A stretch of DNA of 11,717 nucleotides from Limnohabitans sp. (GCA_021731425.1 JAKFXJ010000075.1:1-11717); one strand, 5' to 3'; positions 1 to 7,660 are shown, counted from the stretch's first letter. Program-made: numbers and translations. Notes: generated from the letters alone by a model not told the origin.

Positions 1-35
1 GCCTGGCGCGTGCCCACCCGCAGGCCACCTGGTAA
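1..35 (+). CDS. paaC: PaaC C-terminal end (phenylacetyl-CoA 1,2-epoxidase subunit), partial
   Basis: Only the last ten codons plus a TAA stop (33-35) are in the window. Read in the frame starting at base 3 they give LARAHPQATW. A basic segment followed by a terminal Trp is what I expect at the end of PaaC, the structural partner of the di-iron PaaA in the ring-1,2-phenylacetyl-CoA epoxidase. The fragment is far too short to identify alone; the call rests on position, 20 bases before paaD in the standard paaABCDE order. The gene starts outside the window. Confidence 0.6.
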   Translation, partial: LARAHPQATW

Positions 36-55
36 GCCCCAAGCCAATCCAAGCC

Positions 56-592
56 ATGCCTACCCTCACTTCGCAGCCCAGCACCGCCGATGTGGCCCGC
101 GCTTGGGACATGCTCGACAGCTTGACCGACCCGGAAATTCCGGTGGTCACTTTGCGCGAGCTGGGCATCTTGCGCGACGTGCGTGCAGGTGACGCGGGGC
201 TGGAAGTGGTCATCACGCCCACCTACAGCGGCTGCCCGGCCATGGGTGCGATCGAGGACGACGTGAAAGCCCTGCTGCAGGCCAACGGCCTGCAAGGCCG
301 CGTGGTCACACAACTGGCCCCAGCCTGGACCACCGACTGGATGACCGAAGTCGCCAAAGACAAGCTGCGTGCCTACGGCATTGCCCCGCCGCACACCTGC
401 GCCAGCAACGTATCAGGCGCAGCCAGCGTGGTGCAGTTTGCTTCTCGCAGCGCCAAACCCGAGGTGGTGAACTGCCCTCAATGCGGCTCGGCCAACACCA
501 CCGAAACCTCCCATTTCGGCTCGACCGCCTGCAAGGCCCTTTACCGGTGCCTGGCCTGCATGGAGCCCTTCGATTACTTCAAACCTTACTGA
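56..592 (+). CDS. paaD: PaaD, maturation factor of the phenylacetyl-CoA epoxidase
   Basis: 178 residues, the usual PaaD length. PaaD is needed in vivo for activity of the PaaABCE epoxidase, which turns phenylacetyl-CoA into its ring-1,2-epoxide; it is believed to help Fe-S or metal-centre assembly. The N-terminal two thirds is a MIP18/DUF59 domain with DPEIP at residues 25-29 and the SGCPAM motif at 58-63 (Cys60). The C-terminal third is a zinc-ribbon-like tail with CPQC at 140-143 and CLAC at 165-168, plus the typical FGSTACKALYRC stretch. The ATG at 56 lies 20 bases after the paaC stop, with no clear Shine-Dalgarno motif. It is cotranscribed with paaE, whose ATG is 25 bases past this stop. 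The family call is secure; the exact maturation chemistry is known only from homologues. Confidence 0.95.
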   Translation: MPTLTSQPSTADVARAWDMLDSLTDPEIPVVTLRELGILRDVRAGDAGLEVVITPTYSGCPAMGAIEDDVKALLQANGLQGRVVTQLAPAWTTDWMTEVAKDKLRAYGIAPPHTCASNVSGAASVVQFASRSAKPEVVNCPQCGSANTTETSHFGSTACKALYRCLACMEPFDYFKPY

Positions 593-617
593 GCGGCCAT
601 GCCGGCCCTGAAGCACC

Positions 618-1721
618 ATGTCCGCACCCCGATTTCATGACCTCCCGATCGCACGCGTCAATCCCGAAGCGGCTGGTGCCGTGGCGATCACGCTGAACGT
701 GCCTGCCGATCTGCGCAGCAGCTTCGACTTCCAGCCCGGCCAGTTCCTGACCTTGCGTGCGGACATCGATGGGGCTGACGTGCGACGCAGCTACTCCATC
801 AGCTCGGCCCGCAGCCAACTGCAAAAGAACGGCGTATTGGAAGTAGGCATCCGCCCCGTCGAAGGCGGTGTGTTCTCCAACTGGGCCGCCACCCAGCTCC
901 AAGCGGGTGACACCCTGCGCGTGATGCCACCCGACGGCCGCTTTGTGGTGCAACGGCCCCGCGCCATTCACCGCGTGGGTTTTGCAGCAGGCTCGGGCAT
1001 CACGCCCATCCTGTCCATCCTGGCCAGTACCCTCGAAGACCAGCCCGACAGCAAATTCACCTTGGTCTATGGCAACCGCCGCATGGACAGTGTGATGTTC
1101 AACGAAGCGCTGCAAGACCTGAAAGACCGCTATCCCTCGCGCCTGACGCTGATCCACATCCTGTCGCGCCAAGCGCAAGAAGTACCTCTGCTCGAAGGCC
1201 GCATCAACGCGGCCAAAGTGCAGGCGATCATCGACGCGTTTTTGCCCGTGGGCAGCATGGACGAGGTGTTTGTTTGCGGACCCGAAGCCATGATCGAAGC
1301 CACCGAGCAGGCCCTGCTGACGGCTGGCGTGAAAGCCGAGCGCATCCGCACCGAGCGTTTTAGCTCACCCACACTGGATGCCCTGGCCCCCGAAGTCCGC
1401 GCCAAAGCCGTGCTGGGCCATCCCGCTACACGTGAGCAAGGCGAGGTACAGCTCACCGTGGTGCTGGACGGCAAGCCTTACGACATGCCGATGAACCGCA
1501 ACGAAAAGATCCTCGACATCGCCTTGTCACTGGGCCTGGACCTGCCATATTCGTGCAAAGCAGGGGTGTGCTGCACCTGCCGCTGCAAGGTCATGGAAGG
1601 CACCACCGAGATGGAGAAGAACTTCACCCTCGAAAAGCCCGAAGTCGAGCAAGGCTTCATCCTGTCTTGCCAAGCCCGCCCGACCAGCGAGCGTGTGGTG
1701 ATCAGTTTCGACGAGCGCTGA
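618..1721 (+). CDS. paaE: PaaE, NAD(P)H-dependent reductase of the phenylacetyl-CoA epoxidase
   Basis: 367 residues, full length for PaaE. It passes electrons from NADPH through FAD and a 2Fe-2S cluster to the di-iron oxygenase PaaABC in the cytoplasm. Domains in order: FAD-binding barrel (about 5-110) with RRSYSISS at 56-63; NAD(P)-binding domain (about 115-245) with GSGITP at 125-130 and the CGPEAM motif at 220-225; C-terminal plant-type ferredoxin domain (about 275-367) with cluster ligands C313, C318, C321 and C351. All expected cofactor motifs are intact. The chosen ATG at 618 gives the usual N-terminus; an ATG at 599 is out of frame. It is the last paa gene here: the next gene is convergent, so the operon ends at this point. 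Confidence 0.96.
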   Translation: MSAPRFHDLPIARVNPEAAGAVAITLNVPADLRSSFDFQPGQFLTLRADIDGADVRRSYSISSARSQLQKNGVLEVGIRPVEGGVFSNWAATQLQAGDTLRVMPPDGRFVVQRPRAIHRVGFAAGSGITPILSILASTLEDQPDSKFTLVYGNRRMDSVMFNEALQDLKDRYPSRLTLIHILSRQAQEVPLLEGRINAAKVQAIIDAFLPVGSMDEVFVCGPEAMIEATEQALLTAGVKAERIRTERFSSPTLDALAPEVRAKAVLGHPATREQGEVQLTVVLDGKPYDMPMNRNEKILDIALSLGLDLPYSCKAGVCCTCRCKVMEGTTEMEKNFTLEKPEVEQGFILSCQARPTSERVVISFDER

Positions 1722-1729
1722 AATAGCGC
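1715..1729. terminator. Small perfect inverted repeat at the paaE 3' end, possible weak terminator
   Basis: GCGCT, a five-base loop GAAAT, then AGCGC make a perfect 5-bp stem that includes the paaE stop codon. It sits in the 12-base gap between convergent paaE and the ABC exporter, where a bidirectional terminator would be useful. The stem is short and no T tract follows on either strand, so an intrinsic terminator is only a weak possibility. Confidence 0.25.
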
Positions 1730-1733
1730 CCGT

Positions 1734-3572
1734 TCACTCGCCCGACTGCTGCATCGCCCACATGCTGGCGTAGCGGCCTTGTTGGGCCAGCAGCTCGGCG
1801 TGGTTGCCGCGCTCGATGATCTGGCCCGCTTCCATCACCAAAATCTCGTGCGCATCCACCACCGTGGACAGGCGGTGCGCGATCACCAGCGTGGTTTTGT
1901 TTTGCGCCACGCTGGCCAGCTCAGACTGAATGGCGCGTTCGTTGGCCGAATCGAGCGCCGAGGTGGCTTCGTCGAACACCAAGATCGGTGGGTTTTTGAG
2001 CAAAGTGCGGGCAATGGCCACGCGCTGCTTTTCACCGCCTGACAATTTCAACCCGCGCTCACCTACAGAGGTTTGGTAACCCTTGGGCGTGGAAGCAATG
2101 AAGTCGTGGATACGGGCCGAACGCGCCGCGCCCTCGATCTCGGCTTGGCTTGCGCCAGGGCGGCCATAGGCGATGTTGTAGGCCACGCTGTCGTTGAACA
2201 GCACCGTGTCTTGCGGCACGATGCCCAAGGCTTGGCGCACGCTGGCTTGGGTGACTTGGCGAATGTCTTGCTCCGCAATTCGGATAAAGCCTTGCTGCAC
2301 GTCGTAAAAGCGGAACATCAAACGCGCCAGCGTGGACTTGCCTGAGCCTGAAGGGCCGACCACCGCCACGGTTTTGCCTGCTGGAATGGTGAAGCTGATG
2401 TCTTTGAGGATCGGGCGGTCGCTTTCGTAGGCAAAGGACACGCGGTCAAACACCACATCGGGTGCGCCCTGCAAAGCCAGCGCTGATGCGCCGGGCACAT
2501 CGGCCACTTCGCGCTCGCGGTCCATCAGCACAAACATCTTGTCAAGATCGGTCAGGCTTTGTTTGATCTCGCGGTACAGCACACCCAAGAAATTCAAGGG
2601 AATGTACAGCTGGATCATGAAAGCGTTGATCATGACCAAGTCGCCCAAAGTCATGCGCCCGGCCACCACCCCTTCGGTGGCACGCCAAAGCATGGCCACC
2701 AAGGCCGACGCGATGATGAGCTGCTGCCCGGTGTTGAGCAAAGACAAGGAGGTTTGTGCCTTCAGGCGCGACAAGCGCAGGCGCTCCAAGCTTTCGTCGT
2801 AGCGGCCCGCCTCGAATTGCTCATTGCCAAAGTATTTGACGGTTTCGTAGTTCAAGAGCGAGTCAACCGCCCGCGTGTGGGCCGCCGAATCGAACTCGTT
2901 GGCCTGTTTGCGAAACTGCGTGCGCCACTCGGTGACACGCACCGTGAAGAAAATATAAAACGCCAAGGCCGCCAAGGTGATGCCCGCGAACCAAGCATCG
3001 AACTTGACCGCCAAAATCGTCAACACCAAACCCACTTCAATCAAGGTGGGAATGACGCTGTAGAGGGAATACGAAATCAGCGACTCAATGCCGCGCACGC
3101 CGCGCTCGATGTCGCGAGTCATCCCGCCCGTTTGACGGGCCAAATGGAAGCGCAGGCTCAAAGCGTGCAAATGTTCAAAGGTCTGCAAAGCGATGCTGCG
3201 CGACGCGCCTTGTGTGGCCTTGGCAAACACCAGCTCGCGCAACTCGGTGAAGGCGGACGTCATCAAGCGCAAAGCGCCATAACCCACCAACAAAGCCACG
3301 GGCACCACCAAGACCGCTTGAGGGTCTCCGGGCTTGAGGCTCATGGCGTCGACCAGCTCTTTGAGCAGCAGGGGCACGCTCACATTGGCCAGCTTGGCGC
3401 ACACCATGAGGCTGAGCGCAATGACCACACGCCATTTGTATTGCCACAAATAGGGCAAGAGGCGCGACAAGGTTTTCCAGTCGTTACCAGGCGGCGTTGG
3501 CGTCACGGCACCGGGCTTGGCACCAGGGGCATGGGGAGAAGCAGGGGCAGCGGTTTCGCCGTGGTGGCGCAT
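1734..3572 (-). CDS. Atm1/HMT1-type ABC exporter, fused permease and ATPase
   Basis: 612 residues from the ATG at 3572, one half-transporter expected to work as a homodimer in the inner membrane. After a Pro/Ala-rich cytoplasmic leader (to about 30) comes a six-helix exporter domain (about 45-340), then a nucleotide-binding domain with Walker A GPSGSGKST (406-414), Q-loop Gln454, signature LSGGEKQ (510-516), Walker B ending in DEATSALD (534-541) and H-loop His566. The segments GGMTRDIERGVRGI and NYETVKYFGNEQ (241-252) mark the Atm1/HMT1/ABCB7 family. Members studied elsewhere move glutathione derivatives such as GSSG, metal-glutathione complexes or a sulfur precursor; the substrate here is unknown. 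A GTG start at 3629 is possible but would run into the divergent thioesterase gene, so the internal ATG is preferred. Confidence 0.9.
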   Translation of the reverse strand: MRHHGETAAPASPHAPGAKPGAVTPTPPGNDWKTLSRLLPYLWQYKWRVVIALSLMVCAKLANVSVPLLLKELVDAMSLKPGDPQAVLVVPVALLVGYGALRLMTSAFTELRELVFAKATQGASRSIALQTFEHLHALSLRFHLARQTGGMTRDIERGVRGIESLISYSLYSVIPTLIEVGLVLTILAVKFDAWFAGITLAALAFYIFFTVRVTEWRTQFRKQANEFDSAAHTRAVDSLLNYETVKYFGNEQFEAGRYDESLERLRLSRLKAQTSLSLLNTGQQLIIASALVAMLWRATEGVVAGRMTLGDLVMINAFMIQLYIPLNFLGVLYREIKQSLTDLDKMFVLMDREREVADVPGASALALQGAPDVVFDRVSFAYESDRPILKDISFTIPAGKTVAVVGPSGSGKSTLARLMFRFYDVQQGFIRIAEQDIRQVTQASVRQALGIVPQDTVLFNDSVAYNIAYGRPGASQAEIEGAARSARIHDFIASTPKGYQTSVGERGLKLSGGEKQRVAIARTLLKNPPILVFDEATSALDSANERAIQSELASVAQNKTTLVIAHRLSTVVDAHEILVMEAGQIIERGNHAELLAQQGRYASMWAMQQSGE

Positions 3573-3613
3573 AAGGGACAATCCGGTTTTGACGTTAACC
3601 ACCGATTGTGCCC
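3573..3613. promoter_or_regulatory. Short divergent intergenic region between the ABC exporter and yciA
   Basis: These 41 bases are all the space upstream of two divergent genes, so promoters for both must lie here or reach into the coding ends. On the plus strand there is a TTGACG hexamer (3589-3594) and a GTTAAC palindrome (3594-3599), but a matching -10 element would fall on the thioesterase start codon. No Shine-Dalgarno motif precedes the ATG at 3614. This suggests a leaderless message or a start slightly different from the one chosen. No operator is evident. Confidence 0.35.
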
Positions 3614-4024
3614 ATGTCTGACACCTCACACCCGAACACCGTGTCTTTGCCCACCGACCAAGAGCTGGTGCTCAAGGTCATCCCCATGCCCGCCGACTGC
3701 AATGCGAGTGGCGATATCTTTGGCGGCTGGGTCATGGCCCAGGTCGACTTGGCGGGTGCGGTATTGCCCGCGCGGCGTGTGCGCGGGCGCATGGTCACCG
3801 TGGCCGTCAACGAGTTCATCTTCAAACAGGCCGTCAAGGTGGGCGACATCCTGTCTTTTTTCTCGCGCATTGTGCGCGTGGGGCGCACCTCGGTCACCGT
3901 CAAGGTGGAGGTGTTTGCAGAACGCTTTCAGTTGCAGGGTCAGTACATCAAGGTCACTGAAGCGAACCTGACCTACGTGGCGGTGGACGACCAAGGCAAA
4001 CCCAGGCCCGTGCCTGCGGAGTGA
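3614..4024 (+). CDS. yciA: YciA-family acyl-CoA thioesterase (hotdog fold)
   Basis: 136 residues from the ATG at 3614; a GTG two codons upstream (3608) is an alternative. It hydrolyses acyl-CoA thioesters to free acid and CoA in the cytoplasm; characterised YciA enzymes have broad chain-length range and assemble as hexamers. Family marks are MPAD at 25-28, the signature ASGDIFGGW at 31-39, and MAQVDLAGA at 41-49. Asp45 there aligns, by my recall of the Haemophilus YciA sequence, with its catalytic Asp44. The central TVAVNEFIF and the late YVAVDDQGKPRPVP segment are also typical. The single hotdog domain is complete, with no extra domain. It is divergent from the ABC exporter and ends 13 bases from the convergent YigI-like thioesterase. 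Confidence 0.9.
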   Translation: MSDTSHPNTVSLPTDQELVLKVIPMPADCNASGDIFGGWVMAQVDLAGAVLPARRVRGRMVTVAVNEFIFKQAVKVGDILSFFSRIVRVGRTSVTVKVEVFAERFQLQGQYIKVTEANLTYVAVDDQGKPRPVPAE

Positions 4025-4037
4025 ATCGCCCGAGAGC

Positions 4038-4520
4038 TCAGGACACGATGTAAGCGGCAGCGCCGGTCGACATCAAGGTGCCATCAGGCCCACAAAACTC
4101 CATGCGCGACGACCCCACACGCGAGCCCACACGCAAGGCGTTGGCGGTGATGGTGAAGTGCTCGCCAATGCCCGGGCGCAGATAGTCCACCCGCAAGTCG
4201 ATGGTGCCCAGCTTGGCAAAGCGCTCCAAGCGTTTGGCGGGCGGCTCGTCCATGTGCTTGGCGGCCAGTGCGGCCATCACCGCCGCGCTGCCAATGGCGT
4301 CGAGCACCGCGCTGATGACGCCGCCATGGATGCGGTTGTAAGCAAAGTGCCCGACCAACTCAGGCCGCATGTCGATGCGGGCCTCCACGCCCTCCGGCGT
4401 GACCTTGACGAGCTTCAAGCCCAAGGTTTTGTTGAAGACTATTTTTTCTTCGTAGATCTGGCGAAAACCTTCGATGTACTCGGGTTCCAGAACGATAGGG
4501 GCAGGTGAACGGTGGGGCAT
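4038..4520 (-). CDS. yigI: YigI-like acyl-CoA thioesterase (hotdog fold)
   Basis: 160 residues from the ATG at 4520, close to the ~155 of Escherichia coli YigI. An in-frame TTG at 4568 would overlap the stop of the upstream gene, but it adds a basic leader that does not look conserved, so the ATG is preferred. The hotdog core shows HGGVISAVLD at 65-74 and the diagnostic GTIDLRVDYLRPG at 105-117, followed by a basic VGSRVG stretch and a closing AAAYIVS strand. The predicted role is hydrolysis of medium- or long-chain acyl-CoA, releasing CoA during fatty acid breakdown. It is the last gene of the tetR-led operon, 44 bases after the crotonase gene. It belongs to a different hotdog subfamily from the neighbouring YciA. 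Family confident; chain-length preference unknown. Confidence 0.85.
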   Translation of the reverse strand: MPHRSPAPIVLEPEYIEGFRQIYEEKIVFNKTLGLKLVKVTPEGVEARIDMRPELVGHFAYNRIHGGVISAVLDAIGSAAVMAALAAKHMDEPPAKRLERFAKLGTIDLRVDYLRPGIGEHFTITANALRVGSRVGSSRMEFCGPDGTLMSTGAAAYIVS

Positions 4521-4564
4521 GCCTGAGATTCTAGGGAAGAACCGCTTTCGGCAGCCCCCAGCCT

Positions 4565-5329
4565 TCAAAGTTTGGAAAAGTCAGGTTTGCGCTTTTCCAT
4601 GAAAGCACCAAACGCCTCTTTGGCAGCGGGTTCGCGCAGCATGCGGCCAAAGTCTCGGCCTTCTTCGTCCATCTTTTGCAGCACGGCCTGCTGGTCGCCG
4701 CCCTTCATCAAGCGCTTGGTGGCGATGAGTGACGTGAGCGGCTTGGCGGCGAGCTTGCGGGCCTGGGCTTGGGCGTAACCATTGACCTCGGTGGGCGGCA
4801 CCACGCGGTTGACCAGACCTACCTCTTGCGCGGCTTCGGCAAAAAAGGGCTCACCCATCAGGAGGGCTTCGGCTGCGCGGTGGTAACCGAACATGCGCGG
4901 CGCGAGATAACTCGAAGCCGCCTCAGGGCACAGACCCAGATTCACGAATGGCATGGAGAACGCCGCGTTGTCACCGGCATAAACCAAGTCGCAATGGAAC
5001 AGCATGGTGGTGCCAATGCCCACCGCAGGCCCTGCCACAGCGGCGAGCAGTGGCTTTTCGAAAGTGGCGATGCCGCGCAAAAAGCGGAACACGGGCGACT
5101 CTTGTGTGCTGGGCGGCTGGTTCAAGAAGTCGCCAATGTCATTGCCCGCACTGAAGATGCTCTCATGCCCCTGAAACACCACGACCCGAACGGCGGGATC
5201 GGCTGCGGCCTGGGCCACAGCGTCGGCCATCGCGGCATACATGGACGAGGTGATGGAGTTCTTTTTGTCCAGGCGGTTGAAGGTGATGGTCATCACCCCC
5301 GCGTCGGTGTGGGTCAGGATGTCAGACAT
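4565..5329 (-). CDS. Crotonase-fold protein, probable delta3-delta2-enoyl-CoA isomerase (ECI2/PECI-like)
   Basis: 254 residues, standard crotonase length. A generic annotation would say enoyl-CoA hydratase, but the active-site residues argue otherwise. The oxyanion-hole segments are present (SAGNDIGDF at 60-68 and GPAVGIG at 100-106). The two hydratase glutamates, Glu144 and Glu164 of rat hydratase, align with Thr108 and Phe128. The run MPFVNLGLCPEAASSY (126-141) instead matches the peroxisomal isomerases ECI2/PECI, whose catalytic Glu sits at the position of Glu136 here. The predicted reaction moves a cis or trans-3 double bond to trans-2, needed for beta-oxidation of unsaturated acyl chains. 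An AAGGA ribosome site lies 5 bases before the ATG. It sits between the DUF2147 gene and the YigI-like thioesterase in one operon. A PaaG-like role in phenylacetate catabolism is less likely from the context. Confidence 0.85.
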   Translation of the reverse strand: MSDILTHTDAGVMTITFNRLDKKNSITSSMYAAMADAVAQAAADPAVRVVVFQGHESIFSAGNDIGDFLNQPPSTQESPVFRFLRGIATFEKPLLAAVAGPAVGIGTTMLFHCDLVYAGDNAAFSMPFVNLGLCPEAASSYLAPRMFGYHRAAEALLMGEPFFAEAAQEVGLVNRVVPPTEVNGYAQAQARKLAAKPLTSLIATKRLMKGGDQQAVLQKMDEEGRDFGRMLREPAAKEAFGAFMEKRKPDFSKL

Positions 5330-5365
5330 GGTGGTCCTTGTGATGTGTCGTAGGTGCGAGAAGGT

Positions 5366-5809
5366 TTACTGAACCCGAATCCAGGTTTGTGTGCGTCCCA
5401 AAATGGGAGCGCCAATGAAACCACGGACTTCAAGTTTTTTGCCGCCGTCGATCGGGGTCAGGCGCAGGCTGTAGTTTTTGCCGTTCTCGGGATCGAGGAT
5501 TTTCCCACCCTCCCACACCGCCTTGCCGTCACTTTGTTGACCGCCCCGGATGATTTCCATGCCGATTTTGGGCTTGTCTTTGCGGTCGTCGGTGCACAAG
5601 GTGCAGTTTGGCTCGGTGTTGGGGTTGTTTTGCAGCGACCTTTCGACCACGCCCGACAAGCCACCCGCTGCGTTTTGGCTGATGCGGATTTCGGCTTTGG
5701 GCTGCTTGCTCTCGTCGTCGATGCTGCGCCACAGGCCCACCGGGCTCATTTGGGCGTGTGCGGCCAGGCTCAGCAGGCCCAGGCTCAAGGTCAAAGCGGT
5801 TTTGATCAT
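5366..5809 (-). CDS. Secreted DUF2147 family protein of unknown function
   Basis: 147 residues. It begins with a clear Sec signal peptide (Lys3, hydrophobic core 4-16, AHA-Q cleavage site after residue 19), so the mature protein of about 128 residues should be periplasmic. The mature part starts with PVGLWRSIDDE, which together with a CxxC pair (Cys69, Cys72) and the closing GFIGAPILGRTQTWIRV segment marks DUF2147. The two cysteines could form a disulfide; there is no haem-type CxxCH motif. The fold is expected to be a small beta-barrel, as in other DUF2147 proteins. An AAGGAAG ribosome site (5816-5822) is well placed. Being encoded between cytoplasmic acyl-CoA enzymes (26 bases after one, 36 before the next) suggests a link with lipid uptake or envelope state, but no activity can be named. 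Confidence 0.85.
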   Translation of the reverse strand: MIKTALTLSLGLLSLAAHAQMSPVGLWRSIDDESKQPKAEIRISQNAAGGLSGVVERSLQNNPNTEPNCTLCTDDRKDKPKIGMEIIRGGQQSDGKAVWEGGKILDPENGKNYSLRLTPIDGGKKLEVRGFIGAPILGRTQTWIRVQ

Positions 5810-5835
5810 GGGGTTCTTCCTTTTTGAAAGTGGGT

Positions 5836-7647
5836 TCAGGCCAGTGCGGCGTCGGTGTCCATCAGCACATCGCTGCCCGCACGGATGCGGCGCATCAGGC
5901 TCGAAGTCTCGGGCATCAAGCGGGTGAAGTAAAAACGCGCCGTTTGCAGCTTGGCTTGGTAGAACGGGTCGGGGCGCTGAGCTTCTTCTTCGGCCTCGGC
6001 CAATTTGGCCAGCGCGATCTGCGCCGAGCGGGCCCAGAAGTAACCCAGCACCAGGTGGCCCACCACACGCAAATAGTCCACGGCCGCCGCGCCCACCTCG
6101 TCGGCATTGCTCATGGCTTTCATGCCCACTTCACCTGTGAGTTGCGTGAGTTTTTGGCCCAAGTCAGCCAGTGGCTTGATGAACTCACCCATGGCTTCGT
6201 TGGCCATTTCAGCCTTGACCAATTGCTCGACCAGTTTGCCGAACTTCTTGAGCGTGGCGCCCTGGTTACCCAGCACCTTGCGGCCCAGCAAGTCGAGCGA
6301 CTGGATGGTGTTGGTGCCCTCGTAGATCATGTTGATGCGGGCGTCACGCACGTACTGCTCCATGCCCCACTCTTTGATGTAGCCGTGGCCGCCAAACACC
6401 TGCTGGCAGGCCGATGTCGCCTCCCACGCGTTGTCGGTGGTGAAGGCCTTGACGATGGGCGTAAGCAGGGCCACGACCTCGGCCGCCTCGGCACGCACAG
6501 CTTCGTCGGGGTGGTTGAGTTCTTTGTCGAGCAGCAAAGCGCAATAGCAAGCCAGAGCGCGGCCACCTTCGGCATAGGCCTTGGCGGTCATGAGCATGCG
6601 GCGCACATCGGGGTGCACGATGATCGGGTCGGCGGGTTTGCCGGGGGCTTTGACACCCGTGAGCGAACGCATTTGCACGCGGTCTTTGGCATAGGCCAAG
6701 GCATTTTGGTAAGCCACTTCGGTCAGGCCCAAGGACTGGTTGCCCACACCCAGACGGGCGGCGTTCATCATCACAAACATGGCCGCTAAACCCTTGTTGG
6801 GTTGGCCCACCAGGGTGCCCACGGCGCCGTCCAAAACCATCTGGCAGGTGGCATTGCCGTGGATGCCCATCTTGTGCTCCAGGCCGCCGCAATAGATGCC
6901 GTTGCGCTCGCCGATGCTGCCGTCTGCGGCCACGTTGTACTTGGGCACGATGAAGAGGCTGATGCCTTTGCTGCCGGGGGGCGCATCGGGCAAGCGGGCC
7001 AGCACCAGGTGCACGATGTTGGGGGCCAGGTCATGTTCGCCCGCACTGATGAAAATCTTTTGGCCGCTGAGCTTGTAAGTGCCGTCGGCCTGAGGCTCAG
7101 CATTGGTGCGCAGCATGCCGAGGTCTGTGCCGCAATGCGGCTCGGTCAGGCACATGGTGCCGGTCCATTCGCCACTGGTCAGCTTGGGCAGGTACAAGGC
7201 TTTTTGCTCGGGTGTGCCGTGGGCGTGCAGGCACTCATAAGCGCCGTGGCTCAGGCCCGGGTACATGGTCCAGGCTTGGTTGGACGAGTTGAGCATCTCG
7301 TAAAAGCACTGGTTGACCACAAAGGGCAAGCCTTGGCCGCCAAACGCGGGGTCGCAGCTGAGCGCGGGCCAGCCACCGGCCACGTACTGCGCATAGGCCT
7401 CTTTGAAACCGTCGGGCGCTTTGACGTCGTGTGTATCGCGGTTGAGCTGACAGCCTTGTGTGTCCCCCGAAATGTTGATGGGAAACACCACCTCAGCGGC
7501 AAATTTGCCACCTTCTTCGAGCACCGCGTTGATAGTGTCGGCGTCGGTGTCGGCGTGCTTGGGCAGGGCCTTGAGTTCGTTGCTCACGTTGAGCAACTCG
7601 TGCAGCACAAACTGCATGTCACGAAGGGGTGGGTTGTAGACGGGCAT
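5836..7647 (-). CDS. Acyl-CoA dehydrogenase, large (~600 residue) DmdC-like subfamily
   Basis: 603 residues, longer than the ~380 of classical acyl-CoA dehydrogenases because of a C-terminal helical extension (about 470-603). It introduces the trans-2 double bond into acyl-CoA, passing electrons from FAD to ETF. Domains in order: short leader and N-terminal helical domain (to about 160), beta domain with the flavin motif MCLTEPHCGTDLG (165-177) and KIFISAGEHDL (197-207), C-terminal helical domain with FGGHGYIKEWGMEQ (418-431) and the catalytic base Glu443 in MIYEGTNTIQ. The same architecture occurs in 3-methylmercaptopropionyl-CoA dehydrogenase DmdC and in many Burkholderiales fatty acyl-CoA dehydrogenases; operon context favours a fatty-acid substrate. 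An AAGGAG ribosome site lies 7 bases before the ATG, 45 bases after the tetR stop. ETF genes are not in the window. Confidence 0.93.
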   Translation of the reverse strand: MPVYNPPLRDMQFVLHELLNVSNELKALPKHADTDADTINAVLEEGGKFAAEVVFPINISGDTQGCQLNRDTHDVKAPDGFKEAYAQYVAGGWPALSCDPAFGGQGLPFVVNQCFYEMLNSSNQAWTMYPGLSHGAYECLHAHGTPEQKALYLPKLTSGEWTGTMCLTEPHCGTDLGMLRTNAEPQADGTYKLSGQKIFISAGEHDLAPNIVHLVLARLPDAPPGSKGISLFIVPKYNVAADGSIGERNGIYCGGLEHKMGIHGNATCQMVLDGAVGTLVGQPNKGLAAMFVMMNAARLGVGNQSLGLTEVAYQNALAYAKDRVQMRSLTGVKAPGKPADPIIVHPDVRRMLMTAKAYAEGGRALACYCALLLDKELNHPDEAVRAEAAEVVALLTPIVKAFTTDNAWEATSACQQVFGGHGYIKEWGMEQYVRDARINMIYEGTNTIQSLDLLGRKVLGNQGATLKKFGKLVEQLVKAEMANEAMGEFIKPLADLGQKLTQLTGEVGMKAMSNADEVGAAAVDYLRVVGHLVLGYFWARSAQIALAKLAEAEEEAQRPDPFYQAKLQTARFYFTRLMPETSSLMRRIRAGSDVLMDTDAALA

Positions 7648-7654
7648 GAGCGGA

Positions 7655-7660
7655 CTCCTT
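7655..7660 (-). promoter_or_regulatory. Strong ribosome binding site of the acyl-CoA dehydrogenase
   Basis: The minus strand reads AAGGAG with a 7-base spacer to the ATG at 7647. This near-consensus Shine-Dalgarno motif is the best in the window and fixes the start. It also suggests that this gene is translated more strongly than the upstream tetR, whose site is only GAGG. Confidence 0.75.

Noticed and set aside
3573..3629. GTG start at 3629 for the ABC exporter
   Set aside because: It would overlap the start of the divergent thioesterase gene, and the extra 19 residues look non-conserved; the ATG at 3572 gives a normal family length.
2559..3971. 470-codon open frame on the plus strand over the ABC exporter
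   Set aside because: It is antisense to well-supported coding sequence, is rich in His, Gln, Arg and Gly as expected from the complement of GC-rich genes, and shows no motif; it also overlaps yciA in another frame.
4521..4568. TTG start at 4568 for the YigI-like thioesterase
   Set aside because: It overlaps the stop of the crotonase gene, which is possible for coupling, but the added basic residues are not family-like and the ATG at 4520 fits the known length.
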